Origin: Veillonellaceae bacterium DNF00626
Lineage (GTDB): Bacteria; Bacillota; Negativicutes; Veillonellales; Dialisteraceae
DNA length: 64,000 bases
Assembly (NCBI GenBank): GCA_001553355.1
Contig: KQ960829.1
Span: 31,752-95,751 of the forward strand
Direction of reading: 5' to 3'
Shown: positions 17,114 to 25,726 of the stretch, piece by piece
Position numbering within the stretch: the stretch's first letter is position 1
Layout of the letters: each line of letters starts with the position of its first letter
The notes under the pieces: generated by a model
Seen by the model: the letters and a program-made list of their open reading frames with translations, nothing else
Told to the model about the DNA's origin: nothing
Databases searched by the model: none
Program-made: the position numbers and the translations under genes

Positions 17114-17154
17114 AAAAAAACGATAACAGCGTAATAGCACCGTTATCGTTTTTT
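17114..17154. terminator. Bidirectional terminator
   Basis: AAAAAACGATAAC and GTTATCGTTTTTT inverted repeat around a 14-base loop, between two convergent genes. Confidence 0.9.
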
Positions 17155-17159
17155 ATTTA

Positions 17160-17987
17160 TTAATATTTATTTCCATATAATTCCTTATTTCTTTGCACGA
17201 TGGAAATAATTCTTCCTGCCGTTTCTTCGATGGCTTTATTAGACACGTCAATAACCATACAATGCAATTGCCGCATGACTTCTTTAGCATAAGCAAGTTC
17301 ATCTTGAATTCGATCGATGTCCGTGTAGTTTGCCGTACCGGAGAAGCCCAAGGCTTTCATTCGTTCGCTCCGTATGGAGTTCAGTTTATACGGATCAATG
17401 ACTAAGCCGATAATGCGATAGGGCGGAATGTGAAATATTTCTTCCGGCAGTTGCACTTCAGGCACTAAAGGCAAATTGGCTACTTTGATGCGTTTGTGTG
17501 CCAAGTACATGGACAGCGGCGTTTTTGATGTACGTGATACGCCGATAAGTACGACATCTGCTGTTTTGAAGCCTGCCGGATTTTTTCCGTCATCATAGCG
17601 CACAGCAAATTCTATGGCTTCTACTTTTTTGAAATATTCTTCGTCTAAGCGATGAATAATCCCCGGTTTCATACGTGGTTCTGCACCAACGGTTTCGGTG
17701 ACCATATTCATCATAGGCCCTAAGATATCTACATAATGTACATTTTTCCCTTTTGCCAAAATTTCAAAGTGTTTCCTCAGTTCCGGATTCACTAAGGTGT
17801 GGCATACCATAGCGCCTCTTTCTGCGGCTTCGTCAATAATTTTTTCAATTTGTTCAACATGACGAATAAAGGGTACTCGATGAATTTCAATGTCTTGTTC
17901 ATATTGTCCGATAGTCGCTTTAGCTACGCTTTCTGCTGTTTCACCAAGGGAATCGGACACTACATAAATTGCCGGAATTTGCGCCAT
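17160..17987 (-). CDS. ppsR: PEP synthase/PPDK regulatory kinase-pyrophosphorylase (DUF299)
   Basis: 275 residues. Bifunctional enzyme of the PpsR/RP1 family: ADP-dependent phosphorylation inactivates, and phosphate-dependent pyrophosphorylysis reactivates, its dikinase target. Seen: IYVVSDSLGETAESVAKA at the N-terminus and the P-loop-like GVSRTSKTPLSMYLA (residues ~150-164). It lies two genes downstream of a PEP synthase, its likely target, and 1 base after the CcpN-like gene. B. subtilis YqfL, next to ccpN, is an established parallel. Confidence 0.92.
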   Translation of the reverse strand: MAQIPAIYVVSDSLGETAESVAKATIGQYEQDIEIHRVPFIRHVEQIEKIIDEAAERGAMVCHTLVNPELRKHFEILAKGKNVHYVDILGPMMNMVTETVGAEPRMKPGIIHRLDEEYFKKVEAIEFAVRYDDGKNPAGFKTADVVLIGVSRTSKTPLSMYLAHKRIKVANLPLVPEVQLPEEIFHIPPYRIIGLVIDPYKLNSIRSERMKALGFSGTANYTDIDRIQDELAYAKEVMRQLHCMVIDVSNKAIEETAGRIISIVQRNKELYGNKY

Positions 17988-17988
17988 A

Positions 17989-18624
17989 TTATTTCTTACC
18001 CCCTTTTCCTAATTCAAGAAATAGTCTGGTTATATTCGTTTTGGATACTCGTCCCATAAGAATGAATTTCTTTTCCCCGTTAATTTCTCTAAATTCACCA
18101 ACGGGTAGGCAGTCTATTTCATAATCAATCAGTTTTTGGGCAATGGATATTAATTCTTCTTCCGGCTCAGCATAAATCATCTTGGATTTTGATGTCATTA
18201 CCATGGAAATAGGCATTTTATTCAAATCTTCTCTTCCCATAGCAGCTTTTAGAAGATCTTTTCGTGATACAACACCTTGAATATTATCTTTTTTGCCGAC
18301 AAATAATGTACCTATATCTTCAGTAAACAGGAGAACAGCTGCGTCGTAGGCATTGGATTCCGCCGTAACTAGAACCGGTCTTGACATGAAGTCTTCTGCT
18401 TTGTAGGATTTCACTTCCACCGCCACCGGGTCTTCTCCACCACCTAAGTAGTAATAGCCCAAACGGCGTCTTGCAGCAATAACTTCACCGGATAGAAGTA
18501 CGGCTAAATCCCCTCGAAGAGCACTGCGTGTGACATGCAAGCGTTCTGCAATGATTTCTCCTGTGATGGGGCCGTCTTCCCGCACAATGCGGGTAATTTC
18601 TTTTTGTCTGGGTGTAAGCTGCAT
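17989..18624 (-). CDS. ccpN: CcpN-like transcriptional repressor (HTH plus CBS pair)
   Basis: 211 residues from the ATG at 18624 (AAGAAGG upstream). N-terminal winged helix (LTPRQKEITRIVREDGPITG, residues ~2-21), then two CBS domains (starting FMSRPVLVTAESNAYDA, ~80, and MISMVMTSKSKMI-like segment, ~140) for nucleotide sensing. CcpN represses gluconeogenic genes in B. subtilis. Here it is sandwiched between PEP synthase and its regulatory kinase, making a self-contained gluconeogenesis control unit. Two direct repeats at the ppsA promoter are plausible operators. Confidence 0.88.
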   Translation of the reverse strand: MQLTPRQKEITRIVREDGPITGEIIAERLHVTRSALRGDLAVLLSGEVIAARRRLGYYYLGGGEDPVAVEVKSYKAEDFMSRPVLVTAESNAYDAAVLLFTEDIGTLFVGKKDNIQGVVSRKDLLKAAMGREDLNKMPISMVMTSKSKMIYAEPEEELISIAQKLIDYEIDCLPVGEFREINGEKKFILMGRVSKTNITRLFLELGKGGKK

Positions 18625-18678
18625 AACAAGCCTTCTTTCTATCAACTCAAATGCTTCGGATATGTAAAATAATATCTA

Positions 18679-21066
18679 TTAAATATTATAATCTTCTTGG
18701 TCAATTTTTCCACGCCCTGTGGCAGCATTCAAAATAATTCTTTGTTCTAATTGTGCCACATTGAGTTTTGTTTTCTTTACCATATCCGGATTAACGGAAA
18801 TGCAGTCGATTCCGCTTTCTACTAAAAATTCAGTGAAATCAGGATATACTGATGGCGCTTGTCCGCAAATGGACACGATTTTTCCGTCTTTGTGTGCTGT
18901 TTTAATCAAGTAGTAGATAGCTCGTTTAACGGCTAAGTTTCTTTCGTCAAATAGAGCTGCCACGGTATCGTTATTTCTATCACAGCCAAGGGTAAGCATC
19001 GTCAAATCATTGGAGCCGATGGAGTATCCGTCGACAAATTGATTAAATTGATCGGCTAAGATAATATTCGCCGGAATTTCTGCCATAAGGAAAAGTTTGA
19101 AATCAGGCCCTCTTTCTAAGCCTTCTTCTTTCATAATGGCTACGATTTTAGCTGCTTCATCTATTGTACGGCAGAAAGGTATCATGCAATTCAGATTTTT
19201 CAGTCCGTATTCTTCTCGTACTTTTTTGACAGCTTTAAGCTCCAAACGGAAAGCGGCGGTATATTTCGGATCATAGTATCTGGATGCACCACGCCAGCCT
19301 AAAAGATCTGCCGGTTCAAGAGGTTCGTAGGTTTCTCCCCCTTTAAGGTTACGATATTCCCCTGATTTGAAATCGGAGAAACGCAAGGTCACCGGCCGTG
19401 ATCCCATAGCACGACACACTTTGCTGATTCCTTCTGCAAGCATATCAATAACTTTTTCCGGTCTGCCGGTTTCGATGAGATAAAGCGGATGTTCGTGAAT
19501 AAAGGTCGTCCAAATAAATTCTTCTCTCATAAGACCGATTCCGTCACAGGGAAGGTTCGCATAGCGATCAGCTAAGTCCGGATCGCCTAAGTTCATGAGT
19601 ATTTTTGTGCCTGTGGGCGGGAAATATTCAGCAGCGGCGATTATATTTCCTTTAGGTGCTTCTTCTTTTTTCACCAAATCTGCCACAATGCCGTCATAAA
19701 CGATACCGTTTTGTGCGTCAATGGTTACTTCTTGTCCCGTACGAAGAACTTCGGTGGCTTCCACGCTTCGACTCTTCGTTCCTACAACGCACGGAATGCC
19801 CAATTCTCGGGATACGATGGACGCATGACAAGTCATTCCGCCGGCATCTGTCACAATAGCTACGGCTTTTTTCATCGCCGGTACCCAATCGGGAGACGTC
19901 ATGGTCGTAACTAAAATTTCCCCTTCATTAAACTGCTCGATATCTTCCGGATTTGTGATGACATGGCATACACCGGATGTCATACCCGGACTGGCAGGAA
20001 GCCCTTTAACCAATACCTTATGTTCTGTCGTTAGGTTTTTCATTTCCTTTTTAGCACCTTTCTCTTTTCCCTTTTTATTCGACCACACCGTTTCAGGCCG
20101 CGCTTGCAAAATCCAAATCCGATCTTTATGATCAATAGCCCATTCCATATCCATATAGCAACCATAATGTTTTTCAATGCGTTTCGCAAAAGTGGCCAAT
20201 TTGGCGATTTGTTCATCTGTCATCACTTGCGCCGTAGCCAATTCGTCAGGCACACGCCGTTCTTCTACATCGCCGCCCTCTTTGCGTACCAACTGGATTG
20301 CTTTATCATTGATTCTCCGTGATTTGATATCTAATGTTTCCTTATCTACCACGAAATTATCCGGTGTCACCGTACCTTGCACCACATATTCACCAAGCCC
20401 CCAAGAGCCTTCTATCATGATAGTATCATCCGCACCGGTCACTAAATCCACCGTGAACATGACGCCGGACACTTTCGAATCCGCCATCATCTGCACAGCC
20501 GCAGACAACGCTACATTCTCATGATCAAAATGTTTCTTTGCCCGATAATATACAGCTCTATCGGTAAATGTGGACGCATAACATTCCTTCACCTTCTGAA
20601 TCACCATATCCCGTCCGGTGACATTCAAATAAGTTTCCTGCTGACCGGCAAAAGACGCATCAGGCAAATCTTCCGCTGTCGCCGATGAACGAACAGCCAC
20701 AAAAGGAGCTTTTTCCCCTACCTTCTTTGCCAATTTATCATATGCCTTTCCAATCGTATCCGCTAAATCCTTCGGCATTTCTGCTGCACAGATACTTTCA
20801 CGAATTTTCGTGCATACATCATGAAGCTCCACCGAATCTTCCACATCGGATAAATCCTGTAAAAACTCATGTATTCGCTGATTCTGTCCGGTTTTTTCCA
20901 TGAAATAGCGATAAGCTGTTGCCGTTGTCGCAAAACCATAAGGCACCGGCACATCGACAGAAAACGTCAATTCCCCCAACGATGACGATTTACCGCCTAC
21001 CAGTCCTACATCACTTCGACGCAATTCGTCAAACCACAAAACATAAGCACTTTCTCGCTTGTCCAT
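18679..21066 (-). CDS. ppsA: Phosphoenolpyruvate synthase
   Basis: 795 residues from the ATG at 21066 (AAGGAGG five bases upstream; an adjacent ATG at 21069 is possible). Converts pyruvate, ATP and water to PEP, AMP and Pi. N-terminal ATP-grasp: VGGKSSSLGEL (~25), FVAVRSSATAEDLPDASFAGQ (~120). Central phosphohistidine domain: GGMTCHASIVSRELGIPCVV (~410). C-terminal PEP-binding barrel with CGQAPS (~735) holding the catalytic Cys. Length matches PpsA rather than PPDK (~870). Single gene with promoter and candidate operators, followed by ccpN and ppsR. Confidence 0.95.
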   Translation of the reverse strand: MDKRESAYVLWFDELRRSDVGLVGGKSSSLGELTFSVDVPVPYGFATTATAYRYFMEKTGQNQRIHEFLQDLSDVEDSVELHDVCTKIRESICAAEMPKDLADTIGKAYDKLAKKVGEKAPFVAVRSSATAEDLPDASFAGQQETYLNVTGRDMVIQKVKECYASTFTDRAVYYRAKKHFDHENVALSAAVQMMADSKVSGVMFTVDLVTGADDTIMIEGSWGLGEYVVQGTVTPDNFVVDKETLDIKSRRINDKAIQLVRKEGGDVEERRVPDELATAQVMTDEQIAKLATFAKRIEKHYGCYMDMEWAIDHKDRIWILQARPETVWSNKKGKEKGAKKEMKNLTTEHKVLVKGLPASPGMTSGVCHVITNPEDIEQFNEGEILVTTMTSPDWVPAMKKAVAIVTDAGGMTCHASIVSRELGIPCVVGTKSRSVEATEVLRTGQEVTIDAQNGIVYDGIVADLVKKEEAPKGNIIAAAEYFPPTGTKILMNLGDPDLADRYANLPCDGIGLMREEFIWTTFIHEHPLYLIETGRPEKVIDMLAEGISKVCRAMGSRPVTLRFSDFKSGEYRNLKGGETYEPLEPADLLGWRGASRYYDPKYTAAFRLELKAVKKVREEYGLKNLNCMIPFCRTIDEAAKIVAIMKEEGLERGPDFKLFLMAEIPANIILADQFNQFVDGYSIGSNDLTMLTLGCDRNNDTVAALFDERNLAVKRAIYYLIKTAHKDGKIVSICGQAPSVYPDFTEFLVESGIDCISVNPDMVKKTKLNVAQLEQRIILNAATGRGKIDQEDYNI

Positions 21067-21098
21067 CATATCCTCCTTGAACTGCATTGTATATAAAT

Positions 21099-21141
21099 GT
21101 ATACTTAAAAACCATTGTTCCTCATTATAGTATACTTTTAA
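21099..21141. promoter_or_regulatory. Paired direct repeats at the ppsA promoter (candidate CcpN operator)
   Basis: GTATACTTAAAA at 21099-21110 and GTATACTTTTAA at 21130-21141 share GTATACTT and start 31 bp apart, about three helical turns. The second covers the -10 region, the first the early transcribed region. Repression by the neighbouring CcpN-like protein is inference. Confidence 0.45.
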
Positions 21142-21155
21142 TCACACAAAGTCAA
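21127..21155 (-). promoter_or_regulatory. ppsA promoter
   Basis: On the minus strand TTGACT (21155-21150) and TACTAT (21132-21127) with 17-bp spacing, ~60 bases upstream of ppsA. Confidence 0.6.
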
Positions 21156-21256
21156 GGAGAAAGAAAACATTTTATTACTATTTTATTGATAAAAAAATAT
21201 GTTTTTTCATTTTATCGTGAAAATAAACGTATCCTTCGTTATTCATATTTTTTATA

Positions 21257-21382
21257 AAAACTACCATAAAAAACCACATACAAAAACGGTGATTTCCTTA
21301 TCACAGAAAACCACCGTTCTTTTATTTCCGTGGCACACGCTCACCACGATTATGAATGAAATACTTCACTGCCACCGTCACA
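21257..21382 (-). repeat. Duplicated 3' end of the 173-aa gene, left copy
   Basis: 126 bp matching 21999-22124 with two mismatches. It contains the hairpin terminator and codons for about the last 19 residues (VTVAVKYFIHNRGERVPRK) of the gene at 22064-22585, cut off from its start. It brackets the DUF4160/DUF2442 pair. Confidence 0.93.
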
Positions 21383-21626
21383 CATTCTTCCCATAATAAT
21401 AAAGCTCATCACAAGATAAATCTATATAATCATTCCAACTGATTCCATATCCACCGGGATCCACCTTCACCTGGTCAAATAAACCTTGCACCGTCACTAA
21501 ATCCTTAAAAGGATCCCATTTAGCCAAAAGAGGTTTTATATGATAAATTTTTCTTTCCCCATTATCAAACTCCACAAACAGACGATAATTTTCCAATGGT
21601 GTAACTTCTCGAACTTTATGAAACAT
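21378..21626 (-). CDS. DUF2442 family protein
   Basis: 82 residues. The pattern VREVTPLENYRLFVEFDNGERKIYHIKPLL followed by GLFDQVKVDPGGYGISWNDYIDLSCDELYYYG is DUF2442. These small proteins pair with DUF4160 proteins in many genomes and have been proposed as toxin-antitoxin-like or accessory pairs; function is not established. Starts 25 bases after the DUF4160 stop, so co-transcribed. Its stop lies at the edge of the left copy of the duplicated repeat. Confidence 0.88.
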   Translation of the reverse strand: MFHKVREVTPLENYRLFVEFDNGERKIYHIKPLLAKWDPFKDLVTVQGLFDQVKVDPGGYGISWNDYIDLSCDELYYYGKNV

Positions 21627-21651
21627 TTCTCTTCACCATCCTTTACCAAAA

Positions 21652-21906
21652 TTATTCCAACGGTGGCAATTTAATAAACTTTTGCGTATTCCATATCCTA
21701 AGTAATGCATCTTGATGCTGCTTAGCCCATTCTTGCACAAGTCCCTGAGCTTTAACCGGCAAATCCCCCTCCATCATTTGAAGTGTCTTAATATCAAACA
21801 CTCCCATATATTCGCCATAAACAACATGAAAATGTGGCGGATTATGTTCTGCTTGTTGAAAATACATTTTTATAACAAGTCCGTAGAATTTAGCAATTAT
21901 CGGCAT
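21652..21906 (-). CDS. DUF4160 family protein
   Basis: 84 residues from the ATG at 21906 (GGAGGG nine bases upstream; an earlier in-frame ATG lacks a ribosome site). PIIAKFYGLVIKMYFQQAEHNPPHFHVVYGEYMGVFDIK is the DUF4160 hallmark, including the PPHFHV motif whose histidines could bind metal. First gene of a two-gene unit with DUF2442. Confidence 0.9.
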   Translation of the reverse strand: MPIIAKFYGLVIKMYFQQAEHNPPHFHVVYGEYMGVFDIKTLQMMEGDLPVKAQGLVQEWAKQHQDALLRIWNTQKFIKLPPLE

Positions 21907-21998
21907 TTTCTTCCCTCCATATCTAATTATATTATGTCCTATCATGCATGATAAATCAAGAAAACACCATCAGATTCTATTTTCTATGATCAAAAACC

Positions 21999-22124
21999 AA
22001 AACTACCATAAAAAACCACATACAAAAACGGTGATTTCCTTATCACAGAAAACCACCGTTCTTTTATTTCCGTGGCACACGCTCACCGCGATTATGAATG
22101 AAATACTTTACTGCCACCGTCACA
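21999..22124 (-). repeat. 3' end of the 173-aa gene, right (parental) copy
   Basis: Contains the intact gene's last ~20 codons and its terminator (AACGGTG...CACCGTT stem, 22026-22063). The matching copy is at 21257-21382. Confidence 0.93.
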
Positions 22125-22585
22125 TCATCATAAGAAAGCCATTCTCGCGCTCTACTCTCCTCTGACTCCTCATACATATATTTCCCCTGCTCTGTAGTAA
22201 GGAAATATTTCTTATGTCCGGACTCCAACGTCACCTGATATGTTTCATTAGAGGGATGCCGCCGGACATGAATACTGTACATCCGACCATCCGCAGACAA
22301 AACCATCGTCCGTCCGGTGCCGGGAGCGATCGTCTTCATTTTTTCCAAAAACAAAAGCGCTTCCTTCTCCTTCTCCTCTCGATAAGCCGTTTCCGCCTCT
22401 GAAGCAACATCAAAAGACAAAGAAACTTCCTTCTTCCCTGCCTGTAATCCTGAAAGAAGCCCTTCCCCTAAAGAAATAAGCGTCTCCTTATCACCTCGAA
22501 CAATGAGTCTGTCACCCGGTGTATAAGAAAACACCGCCTCATCCTTCGATTCATCCTCTACATAAAATATAACCTCTCTCTTCAT
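22064..22585 (-). CDS. Hypothetical protein, 173 aa
   Basis: Soluble, charged protein (MKREVIFYVEDESKDEAVFSY start) with no signal or membrane segment. A central part (residues ~95-140: GRTMVLSADGRMYSIHVRRH, then VTLESGHKKYFLTTEQG) looks beta-rich. Strong ribosome site AAAGGAGGG. Terminated by the hairpin at 22026-22063. No family recognised. Its 3' end is duplicated beyond the DUF4160/DUF2442 pair, as argH's is at the window start. Confidence 0.8.
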   Translation of the reverse strand: MKREVIFYVEDESKDEAVFSYTPGDRLIVRGDKETLISLGEGLLSGLQAGKKEVSLSFDVASEAETAYREEKEKEALLFLEKMKTIAPGTGRTMVLSADGRMYSIHVRRHPSNETYQVTLESGHKKYFLTTEQGKYMYEESEESRAREWLSYDDVTVAVKYFIHNRGERVPRK

Positions 22586-22651
22586 CAGTATCCCTCCTTT
22601 GCTTATCTATATACTAGCACATGTATCGAAATATTTCTATATGATAAGCAT

Positions 22652-22680
22652 AAAAAAAGTGACCCATAAAGAGTCACTTT
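22652..22680 (-). terminator. Terminator of the rpmH-rnpA-yidD-yidC-jag cluster
   Basis: AAAGTGAC/GTCACTTT stem on the minus strand followed by a T-run, 8 bases after the jag stop. Confidence 0.85.
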
Positions 22681-22686
22681 CATTCA

Positions 22687-23457
22687 TTACTTTCTTCTGA
22701 TGACAACAGCGCGATAAGGTTCATCACCCTCGCTGTCCGTTACGATATCATCACGACCTTGGAGCGCCAGATGAATAATTCTCCGCTCACCGGCAGGCAT
22801 CGGTTCCAACTTCACCTTTTGCCCGGTACGCATAGCTTTATCTGCTAAACGATGCGCCAAAGACTCCAGCGTGCTTTTCCTCCGCTCACGATAATCTTCC
22901 ACATCCAAAAGGACGAAATAATGACGGCGGAATTCCTTTCCTGACGCCAAATTCGTCAAATACTGCAAAGCATCCAACGTCTGACCGCGCTTACCAATCA
23001 AAATGCCCAAACCGTCACCATGCAAGTTAAAAAGAATCCGTTCCTCATTCATCATCTTTTCCATCTGCACATCAAGATTCATGCCCTTAAAAATACCTTC
23101 CAAAAAGGCCCGAGCTTCCTCCGCCACCTGCTCCTGTTCCTTCGCGGAAAAAGGTAATTCTTCATGCACTTTCTTCTGCACAGGCTCAACTTTTACTTCC
23201 TCGTCATCCTTTATATCCGGAAGCTCCTCATTATTCTTTACCGCATTGACTAAATTCTTAAACTCATCTGCCGCTGATGATATTTCCTTGACAGAAATAT
23301 TCACCACCGCATCCTTTTTATTAAATAAGCCAAACAAACCATTCGACGGTTCTTCCACCACTTCGATATCCGCTTCATCTCTTGTGATGCCTAATTCCTC
23401 TAAACCCTTCTCAATAGCGGCTTCCACCGTTTTTGCCGACATCGTTACTTTTTTCAT
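22687..23457 (-). CDS. jag: Jag/KhpB RNA-binding protein
   Basis: 256 residues from the ATG at 23457, which lies just past the yidC stop. N-terminal Jag_N (VTMSAKTVEAAIEKGLEELG, ~4-23), an acidic linker (~75-105), KH domain with GILIGKRGQTLDALQYL (~155-171) and R3H domain with LEPMPAGERRIIHLALQG (~220-237). Binds RNA and influences cell elongation in Gram-positives. The conserved yidC-jag order is kept. Confidence 0.93.
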   Translation of the reverse strand: MKKVTMSAKTVEAAIEKGLEELGITRDEADIEVVEEPSNGLFGLFNKKDAVVNISVKEISSAADEFKNLVNAVKNNEELPDIKDDEEVKVEPVQKKVHEELPFSAKEQEQVAEEARAFLEGIFKGMNLDVQMEKMMNEERILFNLHGDGLGILIGKRGQTLDALQYLTNLASGKEFRRHYFVLLDVEDYRERRKSTLESLAHRLADKAMRTGQKVKLEPMPAGERRIIHLALQGRDDIVTDSEGDEPYRAVVIRRK

Positions 23458-23458
23458 A

Positions 23459-24370
23459 TTATTCACCGGCCTTCCCTGATTCACTATTGATGTCATGATT
23501 TTTATCTTTTACATCATCATTTTCCGATTGATTATCGCCTGCCGGCGCAGATTTCTTCACCACTTTTTTAATAATTTTCTTCCGGATGATCTTCTTCCGC
23601 TTCACAGGCGCATCCTCATCATCTTCTGCCTTCTCTGTCTTTTTGCGATTCGATTTCTTTGTCGCTACCACCGCTTGCGCAGACGCACCGCCACGCTCAC
23701 CATGGAACATAATCAATTGCTGTACATATTGATACACATTATTTATCACCCAGTAAATAACAAGTCCACTGGGGAATTGCATAGACATCCAACCGATCAT
23801 GATCGGCATAAGAAGAAGCATCGTTTTCTGATTACTCGGCGCATTCTTCGGCGTCGTCTGCCACGATACCAAGAAAGTCGTCGCCGCAGATAATAACGGT
23901 AAAATATACGTATTATCCTCGACAGCTAAACTTTCAATCCATAAGAAATCCATATGCGACGGATCATAATTAAACCCCAAAATCGCATAATACATAGCAA
24001 TAAGAAATGGCATCTGAACAAGAAGAGGCAAACAACCGGCCAAAGGCGATGCCCCATGATCACGATACAACTTTGCCATTTCCTCTCTAAGACGCTGAGG
24101 ATCTGTTCTAAAACGTTTCTGAATTTTCTGTATTTCCGGCTGCAACTCCTGCATCGCCTTCATCGAGCGAATTTGCTTAATTGCCAGCGGAAGTAACAAA
24201 GTTTTGATAACAATAGTTAAAGCAATAATGGCTAATACATAATTAGGAAATCCAAAACGACTGAACAAATCATAAAAAAACTCAAGACCGATACGCATTA
24301 TATCGGCAATAAAACCTACGACTTGTGATAATACAGGTATTTGGAAATCCGGAGAAGAACCAAAATTCAT
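23459..24370 (-). CDS. yidC: Membrane protein insertase YidC/Oxa1
   Basis: 303 residues; inserts proteins into the inner membrane. Short Firmicute-like form without the large periplasmic domain of Proteobacterial YidC and without a lipobox. Helices at ~15-35, ~40-65 (YVLAIIALTIVIKTLLLPLAI), ~110-135 (GCLPLLVQMPFLIAMYYAI), ~165-185, ~200-225. The positively charged hydrophilic-groove Arg lies in the first core helix region. The C-terminal ~60 residues are a Lys-rich tail (KKIIRKKIIKKVVKK) likely contacting ribosomes. AAGGAGA precedes the ATG. Confidence 0.95.
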   Translation of the reverse strand: MNFGSSPDFQIPVLSQVVGFIADIMRIGLEFFYDLFSRFGFPNYVLAIIALTIVIKTLLLPLAIKQIRSMKAMQELQPEIQKIQKRFRTDPQRLREEMAKLYRDHGASPLAGCLPLLVQMPFLIAMYYAILGFNYDPSHMDFLWIESLAVEDNTYILPLLSAATTFLVSWQTTPKNAPSNQKTMLLLMPIMIGWMSMQFPSGLVIYWVINNVYQYVQQLIMFHGERGGASAQAVVATKKSNRKKTEKAEDDEDAPVKRKKIIRKKIIKKVVKKSAPAGDNQSENDDVKDKNHDINSESGKAGE

Positions 24371-24473
24371 AAAAATCTCCTTATAGAGTCCACATGACTC
24401 CCACAGCCTACCCTCTAAATTTCAAAAGTAAGCGAAAACAATAATGATATGGTGTAATATTTCCTAAAATATG

Positions 24474-24494
24474 AAAAAGCGGCATAACGCCGCA
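24474..24494 (-). terminator. Hairpin terminator after yidD
   Basis: GCGGC-gttat-GCCGC followed by TTTTTC on the minus strand, 22 bases after the yidD stop. It may partly separate rpmH-rnpA-yidD from yidC-jag. Confidence 0.75.
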
Positions 24495-24515
24495 TCATGA
24501 AAATATCTGTTTGAA

Positions 24516-24725
24516 TTACGGCAGCGGATCATAGCCGCCCTTATGAAAAGGATGGCATTTAGCAATACGCTTCAAAGAAAGCCACATTCCCTTCCATGGG
24601 CCATAACGCTTCACTGCCTCCAACGCATACTCACTGCAAGTAGGCGTGAACCGGCAGCACGGCGGCTTCAAAGGCGAAATATACGCCCGATAAAAACGAA
24701 TCAAGAAAAGCAAAAACGTTTTCAT
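24516..24725 (-). CDS. yidD: Membrane protein insertion efficiency factor YidD
   Basis: 69 residues from the ATG at 24725, overlapping the rnpA stop by ATGA. Hallmark [20 protein letters not shown] (residues ~23-42) and GGYDPLP at the end. Small amphipathic protein aiding YidC-dependent insertion. Confidence 0.95.
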   Translation of the reverse strand: MKTFLLFLIRFYRAYISPLKPPCCRFTPTCSEYALEAVKRYGPWKGMWLSLKRIAKCHPFHKGGYDPLP

Positions 24726-25105
24726 TCGTCCGCTCCCCATAAACCGGCCACTTTCCACAAAGAAAGAAGCGCCTTCTCCGCCTCACGAAACGTCGCCTTC
24801 GTCAAAAAATCCCCGGCAAGCAAAACCCCTTCATGATAAGACTTTAACTCATGCCGATGAAGACGATACACTTCCTTCATAAGCCTTTTCGCGCGATTCC
24901 GCATGACAGCATCACCGATCCGTTTCGTTGCCACAAAACCGATTCGCACAGGCTTCCTTTTCGTCTTACAAAGATAAAAAAGACCCGCTCTATTTCTAAA
25001 ACGCTCACCCATGCGATAAATCCTGCGATACTCTTTATTCCGCCGAATACGGAAATCCTTCTCAAGCGTATACCGCTGACCCTTGCACTCCAAAGAATCA
25101 GGCAC
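24722..25105 (-). CDS. rnpA: Ribonuclease P protein component
   Basis: 127 residues starting at a GTG (25105) inside the 3' end of rpmH, with AAAGG seven bases upstream. Binds RNase P RNA to mature tRNA 5' ends. The RNR signature [13 protein letters not shown] lies at ~68-80 and [14 protein letters not shown] at ~17-30. The 8-base overlap with rpmH and GTG start imply coupled translation. Stop overlaps yidD. Confidence 0.95.
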   Translation of the reverse strand: MPDSLECKGQRYTLEKDFRIRRNKEYRRIYRMGERFRNRAGLFYLCKTKRKPVRIGFVATKRIGDAVMRNRAKRLMKEVYRLHRHELKSYHEGVLLAGDFLTKATFREAEKALLSLWKVAGLWGADE

Positions 25106-25235
25106 TTAATACCTTTCTCCCTTTAGCTCTTCTTCTCTTAAGCACGATACGACCGGCTCTCGTCTTCATACGCGCACGAAAACCATGAGTCTTTTTTCTC
25201 CAATGATTGTTCGGTTGAAATGTCATTTTTGCCAT
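25098..25235 (-). CDS. rpmH: 50S ribosomal protein L34
   Basis: 45 residues, [20 protein letters not shown] to the end [13 protein letters not shown]: the universal L34 sequence. Ribosome site TAAGGAGGTG. It overlaps the rnpA start by 8 bases. Confidence 0.98.
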   Translation of the reverse strand: MAKMTFQPNNHWRKKTHGFRARMKTRAGRIVLKRRRAKGRKVLSA

Positions 25236-25330
25236 CGGTGAACACCTCCTTACCCATGGACTAATATACACCATAACATGCTAATTATAGCGAAACACAA
25301 GATAGATGTCAAACACCCTTTTCCTACACA

Positions 25331-25537
25331 CTACTTATCCTCGACACAATCTTCCCCGCAGCAATTACGCTCATCCTCATTCGTATCCGCTGCTTGATTT
25401 TTATCCCCATTTTCCTCCTCAGGAAATACGATAGGACAAACACCATCCACGCATTCCGGATGCGTCTCCTCTGCCGTAGCAGGGAAATAAAAAAAAGCAA
25501 CCGCCGCCATAAACGCAAGAATATATTTTTTCATCAT
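25331..25537 (-). CDS. Small exported Cys-rich protein
   Basis: 68 residues (or 67 from the second ATG). Signal peptide KKYILAFMAAVAFFYFPATA, then a ~45-residue acidic mature part with five cysteines: HPECVDGVCPI near the N-terminus and ERNCCGEDCVEDK at the end. AAGAGG ribosome site. No family recognised; a periplasmic metal-binding or disulfide-stabilised peptide is possible. Confidence 0.65.
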   Translation of the reverse strand: MMKKYILAFMAAVAFFYFPATAEETHPECVDGVCPIVFPEEENGDKNQAADTNEDERNCCGEDCVEDK

Positions 25538-25726
25538 AATACCTCTTATAAATAATTTTTTCTTTATTATACAACAACTATCTATGACATAAGTCCATAT
25601 TTCATGTCATATCTCTGTTTAATCTCTTATCGTATAATTTATCTCACACTCACACACTTACACCTCTTATATTTTATACGTAAAATAAAGTATACAAAGT
25701 ACACAACTAAAACAGCACTATACTTA

